DNA from: Microbacterium thalassium
GTDB taxonomy: Bacteria; Actinomycetota; Actinomycetes; Actinomycetales; Microbacteriaceae
Direction: 5' to 3'
DNA length: 64,000 nucleotides
NCBI RefSeq assembly: GCF_014208045.1
Contig: NZ_JACHML010000001.1
Coordinates: forward strand, 2,666,001 to 2,730,000
The translations under genes and the position numbers were made by a program. The stretch's first letter is position 1; every line of letters starts with the position of its first letter. Below are positions 34,320 through 43,120 of the stretch, piece by piece. The notes under the pieces were generated by a model. It ran no database searches and was not told the origin of the DNA. It was given only the letters and a program-made list of their open reading frames with translations.

Positions 34320-35770
34320 GGGTCCTCGCAACACCTGATGGCTTATGTGGTTGTCAGTAGATCACGCAGACGCTCGGCTGGGGTATCCCAGCCGAGCGTC
34401 TTGCGTGGTCGGCCGTTGAGTTCCTGGGCGACGTGTTCGAGGTCTTCGGGTCCGTAGACGGTCAGGTCGGTGCCCTTGGGGAAGTACTGGCGGAGCAGCC
34501 CGTTGGTGTTCTCGTTGGATCCGCGCTGCCAGGGCGAGTGCGGGTCGCAGAAGTAGACCGGGACGTCGGTCGCGATCGTGAACTGCTTGTGCGCGGCCAT
34601 CTCGCTGCCTTGGTCCCAGGTCAGCGACCCGCGCAGGTGCGCGGGCAGGGTGCCGATCAGCGGGACGAGGACGTCGCGGACTTGTTCGGCGGTGTGCCCG
34701 GCGGGCAGGTGGCCGAGCAGGACGTATCTCGTGGTGCGTTCGACGAGGGTCACGATCGCGGATTGCGATCCGGTGCCGACGATCAGGTCTCCTTCCCAGT
34801 GTCCGGGAACGGCGCGGTCTTCGACCTCGGCGGGGCGGTCGGAGATCATCACCATCGGGTCGGTGAACCGCGGCGTGCGCTGGTCCGGGTGCCGGTGGGG
34901 TTTGCGGCGGGTGCGTCCGGTGCGCAACGCGTCGGCGATCTCGCGGCGCAGACCGCCGCGGGCTTGGACGTAGATCGCCTGGTAGATCGTCTCGGTGCTC
35001 ACGCGCATGCTCTCGTCGTCGGGGAACTCCTTGACCAGAGCGTGGCAGATCTGCTCCGGCGACCAGTGCACTCCGAGCTTGTCGGTCACGTACGCGCGCA
35101 GCGGACCGTCAACGGTGAGCTTGCTGTTCTTGGGGCGAGGGCGGCTCCGGGCCCAGGCGCGGTGCGCCGCGTAGGGGCGGTAGGAGCCGTCCCGGGACCG
35201 GTGGTTGTCGAGCTCCCGTTTGACCGTCGATGCCGGCCGGCCCAACCGTCTGCCGATCTCTCGCAACGACAGGTGCTGACGGTGCAGGTCCGCGATCGTC
35301 TCCCGATCGACGAGCGTCAGGAACCGCGGATGCAGCTCCGCCTCCAGCGCCGTCACCGGCGGTGGCGACACCTGGTCAACGTAGGTGGTCATACCCGTGG
35401 TGTAGTCCACCCGGCGCCCGTCCGGGTACAGGCGCGCGTTGCTGACCTTGCGGATCCCATAGTCCCAGTCATGAGCCGTGTGCTCATCGACCCCCGCCTG
35501 CGAGGCAGCGTCGCGACGACTGACCCCAGCCGCCCGCAGCCGCTCATACTCGGCCCGCCCGGGATGCCCATGCCGATACGGGTTCCCTCGACCGCGAACC
35601 CCGGCGGCCCGAACCCACCCGTAGGCCGTATTCACACTCACGCCCACCAGCCGCGCAGCCGCAGCGACATTGTCGCCCTCACGGCGAAGCACCTCAAAGA
35701 ACTCGGCCTTCAACGCTCTCGAATACACGATCCCCGCAACTCCCTGAAACTCAGGGTGTTGCGGGGATCG
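34320..35770 (-). mobile_element. Intact IS30-family insertion sequence
   Basis: 1451 bp bounded by 16-bp imperfect inverted repeats: GGGTCCTCGCAACACC at 34320-34335 and, reversed, CGATCCCCGCAACACC at 35755-35770 (13 of 16 match). CTAG lies directly outside both ends (34316-34319, 35771-35774) and is the likely target duplication. The single gene inside is a full-length transposase on the minus strand. No passenger genes. Confidence 0.88.
34343..35728 (-). CDS. IS30-family transposase
   Basis: 461 aa, uninterrupted. N-terminal HTH units (NVAAAARLVGVSVNTAYGWV, then LSLREIGRRLGRPASTVKREL) bind the inverted repeats. The DDE catalytic core is at ~290-440: first Asp in GHWEGDLIVGTGSQSAIVTL, second in LTWDQGSEMAAH, and Glu in GSNENTNGLLRQYFPKG, the standard IS30 pattern. 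Length and motifs look intact, so the element may be active. GTG start at 35728. Confidence 0.95.
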   Translation of the reverse strand: MYSRALKAEFFEVLRREGDNVAAAARLVGVSVNTAYGWVRAAGVRGRGNPYRHGHPGRAEYERLRAAGVSRRDAASQAGVDEHTAHDWDYGIRKVSNARLYPDGRRVDYTTGMTTYVDQVSPPPVTALEAELHPRFLTLVDRETIADLHRQHLSLREIGRRLGRPASTVKRELDNHRSRDGSYRPYAAHRAWARSRPRPKNSKLTVDGPLRAYVTDKLGVHWSPEQICHALVKEFPDDESMRVSTETIYQAIYVQARGGLRREIADALRTGRTRRKPHRHPDQRTPRFTDPMVMISDRPAEVEDRAVPGHWEGDLIVGTGSQSAIVTLVERTTRYVLLGHLPAGHTAEQVRDVLVPLIGTLPAHLRGSLTWDQGSEMAAHKQFTIATDVPVYFCDPHSPWQRGSNENTNGLLRQYFPKGTDLTVYGPEDLEHVAQELNGRPRKTLGWDTPAERLRDLLTTT

Positions 35771-35786
35771 CTAGAACCCGCGAAGC

Positions 35787-35802
35787 GGCCGCGGCATCCG
35801 TC
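35787..35802. repeat. Right arm of the palindrome split by the IS30 element
   Basis: GGCCGCGGCATCCGTC, exact reverse complement of 34288-34303. The joined, empty site lies between the convergent MBL-hydrolase and ptsH genes, where a bidirectional terminator would be expected. Confidence 0.85.
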
Positions 35803-35808
35803 TTCACG

Positions 35809-36078
35809 TCACTCGGCGTCGAGATCCGTTTCGAGCAACGCGACGAGTTCGTCGAGCGCCTGTTCGGCACCGGCGCCCTCGGCCTTCAGGGTGACCACGG
35901 ACCCCTGCGAGGCCCCCAGACCCATGAGCGAGAGGATGCTCCCCGCGTTCAGGTCCGCGCCGCCCTCGGTGGCGATCGTCACGGGCACCGGCTTGGATTG
36001 CACGGCCTGCACGAAGAGCTTCGCGGGACGGGCGTGCAGCCCCGAGCTGCTCGCGATGGTGGCCTTGCGTTCTGCCAT
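35809..36078 (-). CDS. ptsH: PTS phosphocarrier protein HPr
   Basis: 89 aa. Passes phosphate from enzyme I to the fructose permease. Active-site His15 in SSSGLHARPAK, and a regulatory-type serine in AGSILSLMGLG (~47-48). The ATG at 36078 has GAAGGAGAGAAC before it. It is the last gene of the fruR-fruK-fruA-ptsH operon, 40 nt after fruA. Enzyme I (ptsI) is not in the window. The IS30 element sits just beyond the stop. Confidence 0.95.
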   Translation of the reverse strand: MAERKATIASSSGLHARPAKLFVQAVQSKPVPVTIATEGGADLNAGSILSLMGLGASQGSVVTLKAEGAGAEQALDELVALLETDLDAE

Positions 36079-36118
36079 GTTCTCTCCTTCATCGTCGTCG
36101 GTTCTCACGCGTCGCCGG

Positions 36119-38140
36119 TCACGCGGCGACGGCCGCCTGCATCGGCGCCTCGGCCTGCTCCAGCTCCTTGCGACCGACGAAGCGCTTGAGAGCCACTACG
36201 ACCAGGGCAGTCACGACGGTACCTGCGGCGAGGGCCACGAGGAAGCCCCAGATCGGCTCGATCGCGAAGAACACGAAGATGCCGCCGTGGGGGGCCAGCG
36301 ACCCGACGCCGAACGCCATGGTCAGAGCGCCGGTGACGGCACCGCCCAGCATCGAAGCGGGGATGACGCGCAGCGGGTCGGCCGCCGCGAACGGGATCGC
36401 GCCCTCCGAGATGAACGCCGCACCCAGCAGCCACGCGGCCTTGCCGTTCTCGCGCTCCACCGGGGTGAAGACGTTGCGTGCGAGCACCGTCGAGGCCAGC
36501 GCCATGCCCAGCGGCGGGACCATGCCCGCGGCCATCACGGTCGCCATGATCATCGTGTTGATGTCGCCCTGCACGGCTCCGCCGAGGCCCGCGACCGCGA
36601 AGGCGTACGCGACCTTATTGACCGGACCGCCCAGGTCGAAGCACATCATGAGGCCGAGCACGATGCCCAGCAGCACGGCGTAGGTGCCCGAGAGGCCGTT
36701 CAGCCAGTCGGTCAGCCAGATCATGAGCTGCGCGATCGGACGCCCGAGGACGAGGATCATCAGGCCCGAGGCGACGATCGACGCGACCAGCGGGATGATC
36801 ACCACCGGCATGAGGCCGCGCAGCCATCTCGGCGCCGACAGGTTGCCGAGCCACCAGGCCACGACACCGGCGAGCAGACCGCCGATGATGCCGCCGATGA
36901 AGCCGGCGTTCATCAGCACGGCCACCGCACCGGCGACGAATCCCGGCGCGATGCCGGGCCGGTCGGCGATTGCGAAGGCGATGTAGCCGGCGAGGGCCGA
37001 CACCAGGAAGCCCATCGATGTGGCGCCGATCATGAACGCCACGGCGCCGAGATACGTCAGCAGCCCGCCCTCGGGCAGATCCCACAGCGAGTTCTCGACG
37101 ATGATCGCGCCGGCGTTGTCGGTGATGTCGTAGCCGCCGAGCAGGAACCCGAGCGCGATCAGCAGACCGCCGCCGGCCACGAACGGGATCATGTAGCTGA
37201 CGCCGGTGAGCAGGATCCGCTGGATGCGAGCGCCCCAGCCGATCTTCTCGTTCGAGGTGGCCGCTGCCGCCGCGGCGGCTGCCGTCACACGCGTGGCGTT
37301 CGGGTTGTTGGCCGCCGCCACCGCCTCGTCGATGAGCTCGCCGGGCTGTTCGATGCCCTTCTTGACGCCCGAGCGCACGACCGGCTTGCCGGCGAAGCGA
37401 CCGAGTTCGCGCACGTCCACGTCGGTGGCGAAGATGACCGCGTCGGCCGAGTCGATGACATCGCCCGGCAGCGCCTTGTAGCCGCTGGAGCCCTGCGGCT
37501 CCACCGCCATCTCGATCCCGGCCTTCTTGCCGGCCGCCGTGAGGGCGTCCGCCGCCATGAACGTGTGGGCGATGCCCGTGGCGCACGAGGTGACGGCGAC
37601 GATGCGCGCGGGGCGGCCGTCGACGGTCAGCGATCCGCCGGCGGCGGCCTCGGCCGGAGCGGGCTCGGCCGCTGCGGCCGGCGCGGCCTCCTCCTCGCCG
37701 ATCGCCTGGCGCACGATCGAGACGACCTCGTCGTCGCTGGAGGCGGCCCGCAGTCCGCCGGTGAAGTCCTCCTGCATGAGGCTCCGCGCGAGCTTGGAGA
37801 GCACCGCGAGGTGCTCCTCGGCGGCGCCCTCGGGCGCGGCGATCAGGAACACCAGGTCTGCCGGGCCGTCCGACGCGCCGAAGTCGACGCCGGGCGCGAG
37901 ACGGGCGAAGGCGAGCGATGCCTGCGAGACCGCCGCGCTCTTGGCGTGCGGGATCGCGATGCCGCCCGGCAGCCCCGTCTCGTCCTTCTCCTCGCGTGCC
38001 CAGGCGTCGGCGAAGAGGCCCTCGGCATCGGTCGCACGACCCTGCGCGACGACCCGCTCGGCGAGGGCTCGGATGACGGATGCTTTGTCGCCGCCGAGCG
38101 ATGTATCGAGGCTGACGAGCCCCGGGGTGATGGTGGACAT
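36119..38140 (-). CDS. fruA: Fructose-specific PTS permease, EIIABC
   Basis: 673 aa with three fused domains. EIIA ~1-150 with phospho-site H65 (GGIAIPHAKS); a Pro/Ala-rich linker; EIIB ~178-280 with the phospho-Cys C186 (AVTSCATGIAHTFMAAD); EIIC ~315-660 with about eight or nine membrane segments (VSYMIPFVAGGGLLIALGFL, GPVNKVAYAF, PHGGIFVFF). It imports fructose as fructose 1-phosphate, which FruK next door phosphorylates again. Minus-strand operon, 25 nt after fruK. Confidence 0.95.
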   Translation of the reverse strand: MSTITPGLVSLDTSLGGDKASVIRALAERVVAQGRATDAEGLFADAWAREEKDETGLPGGIAIPHAKSAAVSQASLAFARLAPGVDFGASDGPADLVFLIAAPEGAAEEHLAVLSKLARSLMQEDFTGGLRAASSDDEVVSIVRQAIGEEEAAPAAAAEPAPAEAAAGGSLTVDGRPARIVAVTSCATGIAHTFMAADALTAAGKKAGIEMAVEPQGSSGYKALPGDVIDSADAVIFATDVDVRELGRFAGKPVVRSGVKKGIEQPGELIDEAVAAANNPNATRVTAAAAAAAATSNEKIGWGARIQRILLTGVSYMIPFVAGGGLLIALGFLLGGYDITDNAGAIIVENSLWDLPEGGLLTYLGAVAFMIGATSMGFLVSALAGYIAFAIADRPGIAPGFVAGAVAVLMNAGFIGGIIGGLLAGVVAWWLGNLSAPRWLRGLMPVVIIPLVASIVASGLMILVLGRPIAQLMIWLTDWLNGLSGTYAVLLGIVLGLMMCFDLGGPVNKVAYAFAVAGLGGAVQGDINTMIMATVMAAGMVPPLGMALASTVLARNVFTPVERENGKAAWLLGAAFISEGAIPFAAADPLRVIPASMLGGAVTGALTMAFGVGSLAPHGGIFVFFAIEPIWGFLVALAAGTVVTALVVVALKRFVGRKELEQAEAPMQAAVAA

Positions 38141-38165
38141 GGTGACCTCCGTTGGTGATGTGGGT

Positions 38166-39113
38166 TCAGGTGAGACGTGTGAGGGAGACGGGGCCGGTGG
38201 GCAGATCCGCCGGCTGCGGCGGCTGCGTTCCCGGGAGCGAGGCAGCGGCAGCGCCGTAGCGGATGCTGCGCTCGAGGCGACGCGGGGCGGGGAGCCCCTC
38301 GGTGTCGCCGATGAGGAAGCCCGCGAGGGAGCTGTCCCCGGCGCCGACGGTGCTCGCGACGGTGATCGGCGGGGGTGTTCCGTGCCAGGCGCCGTCCCCG
38401 TCGACGAGCACGGCGCCGTGCGCGCCGAGCGTGATCAGCGCCGCGGCGCACCGCTCCGGGACGATGTGACGGGCGATCCGGAGGACGTCCTCGGCGAGCC
38501 CCGCAGCGGGGTCGAGGTCGATGCCGGCCAGCTCGCTCAGCTCGTCCTCGTTCGGCTTGATGAGGTCGGGCATCGCCTGCTGCACGACGGCGCGCAGCGC
38601 CTCCCCCGAGGTGTCCACCGCGATCCGCGGAGCGGACGCCCCATGGGCGTCCCGCACGGCGCGCACGACCTCGACGTAGAACGTGTCGGGGGCGCCGGGA
38701 GGCAGCGAGCCGGCGAGCACGAGCCACGCGGCGCCGTCGCTCGCCGCCACGGTCGCCGCGATGAGCGCCGCCTGCTCGGGGCCCGACAGGGTGGCGCCGG
38801 GAAGGTTCAGCTTGGTCGTCGTGCCCTGCGCATCGGCGATCGTCAGGTTCGCACGGACGTGGCCGGTGACGGGGACGCGCACGGCGTCCAGTCCGGTCGC
38901 CTGCAGCACGGCGTCGAACGGATCATCGGCCGCGAGCGGCAGCACCGCGCGGACGGCCATGCCCGCCGCGCGGATGACCCCGGCCACGTTGATCCCCTTG
39001 CCGCCGGCGTCCTCGCGCGACGCCTCGGCGGACTGGACCTCGCCGGGCTGCAGGGCATCCGCCAGGGTGATCGTCCGGTCCAGGGACGGGTTCGCGGTCA
39101 GTGTCACGATCAT
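38166..39113 (-). CDS. fruK: 1-phosphofructokinase
   Basis: 315 aa, PfkB family. Converts fructose 1-phosphate to the 1,6-bisphosphate. N-terminal MIVTLTANPSLDRTITL and GGKGINVAGVIRAAG (~36-50), the substrate motif LPGATLSG, and the C-terminal VGAGDSSLAGFLIG with the catalytic Asp. Starts at the ATGA overlap with fruR, so the repressor and the kinase are translated together. Confidence 0.93.
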   Translation of the reverse strand: MIVTLTANPSLDRTITLADALQPGEVQSAEASREDAGGKGINVAGVIRAAGMAVRAVLPLAADDPFDAVLQATGLDAVRVPVTGHVRANLTIADAQGTTTKLNLPGATLSGPEQAALIAATVAASDGAAWLVLAGSLPPGAPDTFYVEVVRAVRDAHGASAPRIAVDTSGEALRAVVQQAMPDLIKPNEDELSELAGIDLDPAAGLAEDVLRIARHIVPERCAAALITLGAHGAVLVDGDGAWHGTPPPITVASTVGAGDSSLAGFLIGDTEGLPAPRRLERSIRYGAAAASLPGTQPPQPADLPTGPVSLTRLT

Positions 39114-39889
39114 GCGAGCCAGACCTCCACGCCTGCGTCGTCGAGCGCGGACGCCAGGTCGGCATCCGGCTGTGCATCGGTCACGAGGACATCGATGTCG
39201 TCGAGCCCGGCGAAGCTGACCAGCAGGTCATCGCCGAGCTTGTCGGCGGCCGCGACGACGACCACGCGTCGCGCGGCCGCGACGATGGCGCGCTTGACCG
39301 CGGCCTCGTCGGGGTCGGGGGTGCTCAGCCCGAAGTCCGCCGAGACGCCGTTCGTGCCGACGAACGCGATGTCGGGTCGCAGCATCTCGATCGTGCGGAC
39401 GGCGCCGGCGCCGACGGCGGCCGCCGTCACGCCGCGCACCCGCCCGCCGACCACGGTGAGGGCGACGCCGGGCGTCGCGGCGAGGTCTGCGGCGATGGCG
39501 ATCGAGTGGGTCACGACTTCGACGCCGCCCACGCGCAGCCGCGCCGCGAGCATCTCGGCGACCGCCGCGGTCGTGCTGCCCGCGTCGAAGAAGACCGAGC
39601 CCCGGAATCCCGCCGGGACGGCCTCGGCGGCGCGGCGGGCGATCGCGTCCTTCGCCGGACCGTGCACGCTCAGGCGCTCGGCGAGCGTGGGCTCCACCGT
39701 GCTGGCCCGATCGGCGGGAACCGCGCCGCCGTGCACCCGGCGCAGAAGGCCGGAGGTCTCGAGGACGCCGAGGTCGCGACGGATCGTCTCAGTGGTGACC
39801 TCGAGACGCTGCGCCAGATCGATGACGCTGACCCTGCCCGAGTCGCGCAGCATCCGCTCGATGAGCTGCTGGCGCTCCGTCGCGTACAT
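39110..39889 (-). CDS. fruR: DeoR-family transcriptional regulator of the fructose operon
   Basis: 259 aa. N-terminal DeoR HTH (ERQQLIERMLRDSGRVSVID, then LEVTTETIRRDLGVLE, ~5-55), then the sugar-phosphate-binding domain with FFDAGSTTAAVAEMLA and GVTAAAVGAGAVRTIE. It likely represses the operon and is released by fructose 1-phosphate. ATG 39889 with GGAGGG upstream. First gene of the unit; the AT-rich DNA just before it holds probable operators. Confidence 0.9.
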   Translation of the reverse strand: MYATERQQLIERMLRDSGRVSVIDLAQRLEVTTETIRRDLGVLETSGLLRRVHGGAVPADRASTVEPTLAERLSVHGPAKDAIARRAAEAVPAGFRGSVFFDAGSTTAAVAEMLAARLRVGGVEVVTHSIAIAADLAATPGVALTVVGGRVRGVTAAAVGAGAVRTIEMLRPDIAFVGTNGVSADFGLSTPDPDEAAVKRAIVAAARRVVVVAAADKLGDDLLVSFAGLDDIDVLVTDAQPDADLASALDDAGVEVWLA

Positions 39890-39902
39890 GGAATCCCTCC
39901 TC

Positions 39903-39957
39903 GGATTTCCCACACACTACAACAGAGCCCAACACATAACAAGATCAATATCCACAT
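39903..39957 (-). promoter_or_regulatory. fruR promoter and probable operator repeats
   Basis: An AT-rich island in GC-rich DNA. On the minus strand two imperfect direct repeats, TTGTTATGTGTTGGG and CTGTTGTAGTGTGTGGG, lie between the methyltransferase stop and fruR. DeoR-type repressors commonly bind such TG-rich repeats near their own promoter. The -35/-10 pair was not assigned with confidence. Confidence 0.5.
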
Positions 39958-39988
39958 TCCTGCGAAATGCCTGAACGGCGCTCGCGAC

Positions 39989-41020
39989 TCAGGCGCGAGC
40001 TACGACGAGCAGGATCGTGGTGACCTCGAACCAGAACCCGTCCGCACGCTCGGAGACGGCCTGAGCGAGACGCCGGAAGATCTCGTCCTCCGCATCGGGC
40101 GAGAGATCGAGTCCTCGGCGAAGGCTTGGCCCCGCGAAGGCGCGGACGAACCCGGCGAAGTCGGCGCCGTAGGCCTCCGCGTCGCCGTCGCGGCGATAGC
40201 GCTCGGCGTAGGGGTTCGGAATGGGTCTGGTCGCCAGCGCCTCGATCGCCAGGCCGCCGGCGGATCCCGCCTCGAACGGCTCGAGCACCTCCTCGCGCGT
40301 TCGCTCGTACACCGGGAGCACGTACCGCGCGAGCCGAGCGGAGTCGATCCGACCCTCGTCCGCCATGTCGAGGCAGATCCGCCGCAGCTCGCGCCAGAGA
40401 TCGTGCCCCGCGGGAGTGCCGTCGTCGGCCACGACCATCAGATCCATCACGAGGCGGCCGCCCGGGGCCAGCTCGTCGGCGCGCAGCCGCAGGAACGTCC
40501 CCCAATCGGCCTGAGCCTGCCGACGCATCGCCTCCCGGTGCTCGCCTTCGAGCTGGTCGAAGTACACGGCCGTGCCGGCGTCGGTCGGACCGGGCACGGA
40601 CAGCCACTGCGCTGCGGCGAAGCTGACCCCGAGGTGGACGGTGCCGCGCGGCAGGACGGGCGTGTAGAACGACACCGGCGAGATCAGCGGCGTGACCGGC
40701 CCGTCGGAGACGGCGAGATACGAGTCGGGCCCCTCCAGACGATCCAGCAGCGCGGCCCAGTCGTTCGAGGGCTGGTCGTTGTGACACACGAAGATCGGCG
40801 ACCGCGGCCGAGTGGTGCGGATCTCGGCGATGGCCTCGCGCAGCAGCGGATCGCTCGACTGGCCCTGCGCGCACCCGTAGTCGGCGATCCCCACGAACGG
40901 GTCGCGCACGTCCTGCACGGCGTCGCCCGCGGCGTGCCGGACCACGCCGGCATACGAACCGGCGGCTTCCAGCTGATATCGCGAGTGCGCGTCGTACCCC
41001 TCGGCCATCGCCTCGGTCAT
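39989..41020 (-). CDS. SABATH-like SAM-dependent carboxyl methyltransferase
   Basis: 343 aa. Resembles the family that methylates carboxyl groups of small acids (salicylate, jasmonate, IAA in plants). Shared features: a SYAGVVRHA-type start, IADYGCAQGQSSDPLL (SAM motif I, ~47-62), PIFVCHNDQPSNDWAALL, and SFYTPVLPRGTVHLGVSF with the AAAQWLS stretch. Bacterial members act on unknown acids. ATG at 41020 has only a weak ribosome site; 41008 is an alternative. It reads towards fruR but is separated by a 99-bp regulatory gap. No pathway partner is obvious. Confidence 0.7.
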   Translation of the reverse strand: MTEAMAEGYDAHSRYQLEAAGSYAGVVRHAAGDAVQDVRDPFVGIADYGCAQGQSSDPLLREAIAEIRTTRPRSPIFVCHNDQPSNDWAALLDRLEGPDSYLAVSDGPVTPLISPVSFYTPVLPRGTVHLGVSFAAAQWLSVPGPTDAGTAVYFDQLEGEHREAMRRQAQADWGTFLRLRADELAPGGRLVMDLMVVADDGTPAGHDLWRELRRICLDMADEGRIDSARLARYVLPVYERTREEVLEPFEAGSAGGLAIEALATRPIPNPYAERYRRDGDAEAYGADFAGFVRAFAGPSLRRGLDLSPDAEDEIFRRLAQAVSERADGFWFEVTTILLVVARA

Positions 41021-41133
41021 ACCGCCGAGCCAACCACACGACAGGAACCCTCGAAAGGGAGGGGCCGGCCCGTGCACCCGACATGCGGACGTGCACGAGC
41101 ATCGACGAGCACCCGACCGCTAGCCTCGCTGAC

Positions 41134-42045
41134 GTGCCCGACGCCCCCGCTGCAGAGATCGTCGCCGACGAGGCGCTGGTCCGGCGCCTGCTGGCCGACC
41201 AGGCGCACGCGATCGCGGGCGCGGATCGGATGCCGCTGCGTCTGGTCGCCGAGGGCTGGGACAACCACGTGTGGCGGCTGGGCGAGCAGTGGGCGGTGCG
41301 CGTCCCCCGGCGGGCGGTCGCGGCCCCGCTGATCGAGAACGAGCAACGGTGGCTTCCGATGCTCGGGCCGCGGATCACCGCCGCGTCCGGACTGTCGACC
41401 CCGGTGCCCGTCGTCCGCGGGACCCGGTCGACCGCCTTCCCGTGGCCGTGGTCGGTCGTCGCATGGCGGCCCGGCCGCCCGGCCGTCGACGTCGAGGTCG
41501 AGGAGCGGGGCGCCTGGGCCGAGCCGCTCGGACGGGCGCTGCGGGCACTGCACTCCCCCGCGCCGCGGCTCCATCCGTCCAACCCGTTCCGCGGCGTCCC
41601 GCTGCGCGCGCGAGACGATGCCATCCGGGCACGGCTGGGGCAGCTGGCCGTACGCGACACCGACCCCGGGCTCGCGCGCGCCGCGACGGCGGCGTGGAAC
41701 ACGGCGCTCGGCGCGCCGCCGTGGGCCGGTCCGCCCGTGTGGATCCACGGCGATCTGCACCCGGGGAACCTCATCGCGCGGAACGGACGACTGACGGCGA
41801 TCATCGACTTCGGCGACCTCACCGCCGGCGATCCCGCCTACGACCTCGCCGTCGCCTGGCTCGCCTTCGACGATGCGGGCAGACGCACCTTCATCGAGGC
41901 GACCGAGGTGACCGACGCGGCGACGTGGACGCGCGCACGCGGATGGGCCGCGGCGATGGGCGCGATTCTCGCCGTGGGCAGCGATGACCGGCCCGACTAT
42001 CGCCGTCTCGGCGAGGGCGCGCTGCGTCGGCTCGCGGCCGGGTGA
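41134..42045 (+). CDS. Aminoglycoside phosphotransferase (APH) family kinase
   Basis: 303 aa. Kinase-like fold: an N-lobe GWDNHVWRLGEQWAVRVPRR with the ATP lysine/arginine position, the catalytic loop HGDLHPGNLI (Asp), and IDFGDLTAGDPAYDLAVAWL with the metal-binding Asp. The family covers antibiotic kinases but also choline, homoserine and unknown small-molecule kinases, so resistance cannot be assumed. GTG at 41134 preferred: TAGCCT (41121-41126) ends 7 nt before it. An upstream in-frame ATG (41083) would add 17 residues unlike the family. Divergent from the methyltransferase. Confidence 0.85.
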   Translation: MPDAPAAEIVADEALVRRLLADQAHAIAGADRMPLRLVAEGWDNHVWRLGEQWAVRVPRRAVAAPLIENEQRWLPMLGPRITAASGLSTPVPVVRGTRSTAFPWPWSVVAWRPGRPAVDVEVEERGAWAEPLGRALRALHSPAPRLHPSNPFRGVPLRARDDAIRARLGQLAVRDTDPGLARAATAAWNTALGAPPWAGPPVWIHGDLHPGNLIARNGRLTAIIDFGDLTAGDPAYDLAVAWLAFDDAGRRTFIEATEVTDAATWTRARGWAAAMGAILAVGSDDRPDYRRLGEGALRRLAAG

Positions 42046-42094
42046 ACGGTGGCGGCATCGCAGGACCGTGCACACAGCGCATGCCTGCACGGCC

Positions 42095-42865
42095 TCACCC
42101 CCCGGTGACGCGCCCCTCCCCTGCCGGTTCGAGCACGTGCACGTCCACCGCGTCCTCACGGGCGACCAGGCGCAGTGTGGTGCCCACGGGGTAGGCGTTG
42201 TCCAGGACGCCGCGCAGCTGAGCGGTGACGATGAGGTCGTAGCTCGGGTAGCGGTCGCGCGCGGTGCACGTCTCGACGGTTATCCGCATCGTGGGCTCGT
42301 GACCGATGAGCAGGCAGCGATCGTTGAAGATCCCGTCGGCGGTCCACACCATCAGGACATCGTCCAGCCGGTCGTGCCCCTGCATCGATTCGGGGACGAT
42401 GTCGTAGCTCACCAGATAGCTCTCCCACTGGGATGCCCACTGCTCGTCCGTTTCGGCGAGCGTGATGTCGGCGCGCGGTGCTGTCACGCTCGGCAGCGCC
42501 AGTGCGGCGATGAGCCCGATCACGACGCCGATGCCCACCGCGGCGGCCGTCTGCGCCGTCATCCAGCGACGCCACCACGGGCCCGGCTCGTCCACCGGAC
42601 GAGCGGCTCCCTCCGTCGCCCCGCCTGCGGTCTTCGGCGGTGTGCCGTCGGAATCGGCGACGTTGCGCGCGGAGTCACCGGGATCCGCGTCGACGGGCTC
42701 ATCCGCCGGCGGCGATCCCGCCGGCGCGCGAGCGAGAGCCTCGAGCTCGGCAAGCCGAGCCTGCTCACCGGGATCGAGAGCGGGGGCACCCGAGTCGCCG
42801 TAGGCGCGGACGCGCAGTTCCGCCAGCTCGCGCGTCTGCGCTGTCGTCAGCTTCGCCGCATCCAT
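42095..42865 (-). CDS. Hypothetical single-pass membrane protein
   Basis: 256 aa, family not recognised. The cytoplasmic N-terminal ~105 residues are acidic and Pro/Ala-rich, beginning MDAAKLTTAQTRELAELRVR, a helical motif seen in short actinobacterial membrane proteins. One membrane helix at ~114-136 (AAAVGIGVVIGLIAALALPS), then ~120 residues outside with two Cys (NDRCLLIGHE, VETCTARDRYP) that could form a disulfide. ATG 42865. It faces the gene at 43121 across a 255-bp interval in which I see no confident promoter. Confidence 0.6.
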   Translation of the reverse strand: MDAAKLTTAQTRELAELRVRAYGDSGAPALDPGEQARLAELEALARAPAGSPPADEPVDADPGDSARNVADSDGTPPKTAGGATEGAARPVDEPGPWWRRWMTAQTAAAVGIGVVIGLIAALALPSVTAPRADITLAETDEQWASQWESYLVSYDIVPESMQGHDRLDDVLMVWTADGIFNDRCLLIGHEPTMRITVETCTARDRYPSYDLIVTAQLRGVLDNAYPVGTTLRLVAREDAVDVHVLEPAGEGRVTGG

Positions 42866-43120
42866 GCGACCCGATCCTCGGCGTCTTCCGGAAGGACGGA
42901 CCACGACCACACGATGGTCGCACCCCCGCGCCCTGCGATGGCTCGAAGCTACCGCCGCGCCCGCCGGCGGGCAACCGACCCCCGGCGAGTTCGCGCGCGC
43001 TGCCCGACGCCCCCTGACTCGCTCGATCCGCCCGGTGTCGCGCCGGGACGTTCGCCTCTGGCCGCGCGTCGCATCGCGCGGTCGGCTGAATGCGGACGTC
43101 ATCGGGCGAAGGAGCTGGAG

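Noticed and set aside
33332..35802. Genomic island integrated at the tRNA-Glu genes
   Set aside because: No integrase and no repeat of a tRNA 3' end beyond the tandem copy; the only mobile DNA is the IS30 element.
34433..38158. A 1241-codon plus-strand ORF across the transposase, ptsH and fruA
   Set aside because: Composition is His/Arg/Asp-rich antisense shadow with no domain; the minus-strand genes are clearly real.
41134..42045. Aminoglycoside resistance gene
   Set aside because: The APH fold is shared with many metabolic kinases, and there is no resistance context or close motif to known resistance enzymes.
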